Of a stretch of DNA of 64,000 nucleotides, positions 63,262 to 64,000 are shown in pieces. Within the stretch, counting starts at the first letter, position 1; every line of letters starts with the position of its first letter. This stretch comes from Clavaria fumosa (lineage: Eukaryota; Basidiomycota; Agaricomycetes; Agaricales; Clavariaceae). The DNA is taken from contig OX637801.1 in the NCBI GenBank assembly GCA_951802425.1, positions 2,604,001-2,668,000 of the forward strand, given 5' to 3'. A program made the position numbers and the translations under genes. The notes below the pieces were generated by a model. That model was not told where the DNA came from, made no database searches, and saw only the letters and a list, made by a program, of their open reading frames with translations.

Positions 63262-64000
63262 AAGCAGTGGACAGTTATTAAGCGTTTACTGGCAGGCAGC
63301 GATGCACAGTCGAATTGATGTGTGCTGCGTGTGGTCACGTGTCCGGCCGCATTTATCAACAGTGAAATTTAGCGTGTCTCGTCAGCATCATCCGTTCTTC
63401 TGACGTTCATTGTACTCCTAAGTCCGCTATGTACACTCTACAGCCCAGTTGCCAGGGTTGTTTGAACGCACTCATGTCAGTCTGTCGGGTTCGTTGAGAA
63501 TGAATGACTTCAATTGCGTCTAAGAGGAACGCGCTGGTGAAAGTGTGAGTATGTAGTTCTTTTATGTTTTGATGAGTGCTCTAAGACTCAAACGTTGTTA
63601 GCAACGGTTGGCAGAACTCCCCGAACGCCAGAAATGTGATGAAGGGTTAGATATTGTTATTCCAAGTCGATAAAATCGATGAGTGTTAGGATTCGAGCCG
63701 AATTGGCTGATCACTCTAGCTAGCACTCTTTCTATAGTGAGCGGCAGCAGAGCTCTCGCGGTAACTACAGCGATTGCAACTTTCCTAGCGAGTCGGACAA
63801 ACTCGAAAGTTATACAAAGGACGACGCGTTGCCCCTGAACCTGAAATCAACCGAAACGCAATTATAGCGGCCTAAAGTAGGGTTTTGACCTGGGCTAGTG
63901 TGTCGACAACTCAGCATAATTATGAAAGTGCATTTGTCTCCACCTCACTGACTACGACAAGCGTGAGAGAAGATGACAGAGACATAACAACGCTTTTTTC
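63262..64000. other. Right-edge intergenic sequence
   Basis: Upstream region of ARP2 and beyond. No coding signal or repeat is convincing. A short GAGTGCT...AACACTC inverted pair around GCTCGAATCC (near 63695) looks like part of a tRNA but is too short. Confidence 0.4.

Noticed and set aside
63640..63760. Possible tRNA gene on the minus strand (GCTCGAATCC with flanking GAGTGCT/AACACTC)
   Set aside because: The paired ends are only 48 bases apart and no D-arm or anticodon arm fits, so it is too short for a tRNA.

Overview
The window looks like nuclear DNA of a filamentous basidiomycete, most probably an Agaricomycete. Host genes are split by many short (about 45-75 bp) GT-AG introns. The protein families are typical of that group: a BRPF/Nto1-type chromatin protein, a class 3 lipase, an HSF-type regulator, a fungal LisH/Flo8-like protein, ATP synthase subunit 4 and ARP2. 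The transposons are fungal Ty3/gypsy and Ty1/copia types. No bacterial operons, CRISPR array, rRNA or convincing tRNA was seen. Exon boundaries and families were read by eye, so gene ends are approximate where stated.

Bases 1-18385 are a nested transposon graveyard. From left to right they hold: a decayed chromodomain Ty3/gypsy pol (1-3689) with its 3' LTR (3701-4274), itself split by a 691 bp solo LTR (2422-3112, target duplication ACACC); a 288 bp almost perfect inverted repeat (4323-5365); an AT-rich minisatellite (5589-6132); and a decayed copia gag-protease on the minus strand. The copia gag is cut in two (17495-17334 and 7118-6210) by a related solo LTR of 1,280 bp (7119-17328 in total, duplication TCATT). 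That solo LTR was in turn split by a complete 8,925 bp Ty3/gypsy element (7916-16840, duplication CCTTC, 225 bp LTRs differing at five transition sites).

The 8,925 bp element is the most unusual object here. Gag-protease, RT-RNase H-integrase and a chromodomain lie in one reading frame, interrupted by an in-frame TGA CTA exactly at the gag-protease/pol junction and by a second TGA before the chromodomain. Downstream lies an extra sense-strand coding region of about 700 codons (14204-16318) that resembles no protein I recognise. The whole element, LTRs, spacer and all coding parts included, is packed with short perfect hairpins (stems of 6-10 bp, loops of 2-8 nt), far above a simple chance expectation.

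Bases 18386-63261 are host genes. In order: a PZP-bromodomain-PWWP protein (-), a RanBP1-domain nucleoporin-like protein (-), a secreted lipase (+), a TPR-DnaJ co-chaperone (+), an F-box/WD40 protein (+), a phytanoyl-CoA dioxygenase family protein (-) tail-to-head with an ankyrin protein (-), ATP synthase subunit 4 (+), a gene-free stretch of about 5 kb, an HSF-type transcription factor (+), a small coiled-coil protein possibly of the INO80 complex (-), a vezatin/Inp2-like membrane protein (+), a LisH/Flo8-like regulator (-), a three-START-domain tail-anchored protein (-), pyridoxal kinase (+) and ARP2 (-). They are not a pathway cluster. Several are chromatin or transcription proteins, and some pairs share short divergent promoters.
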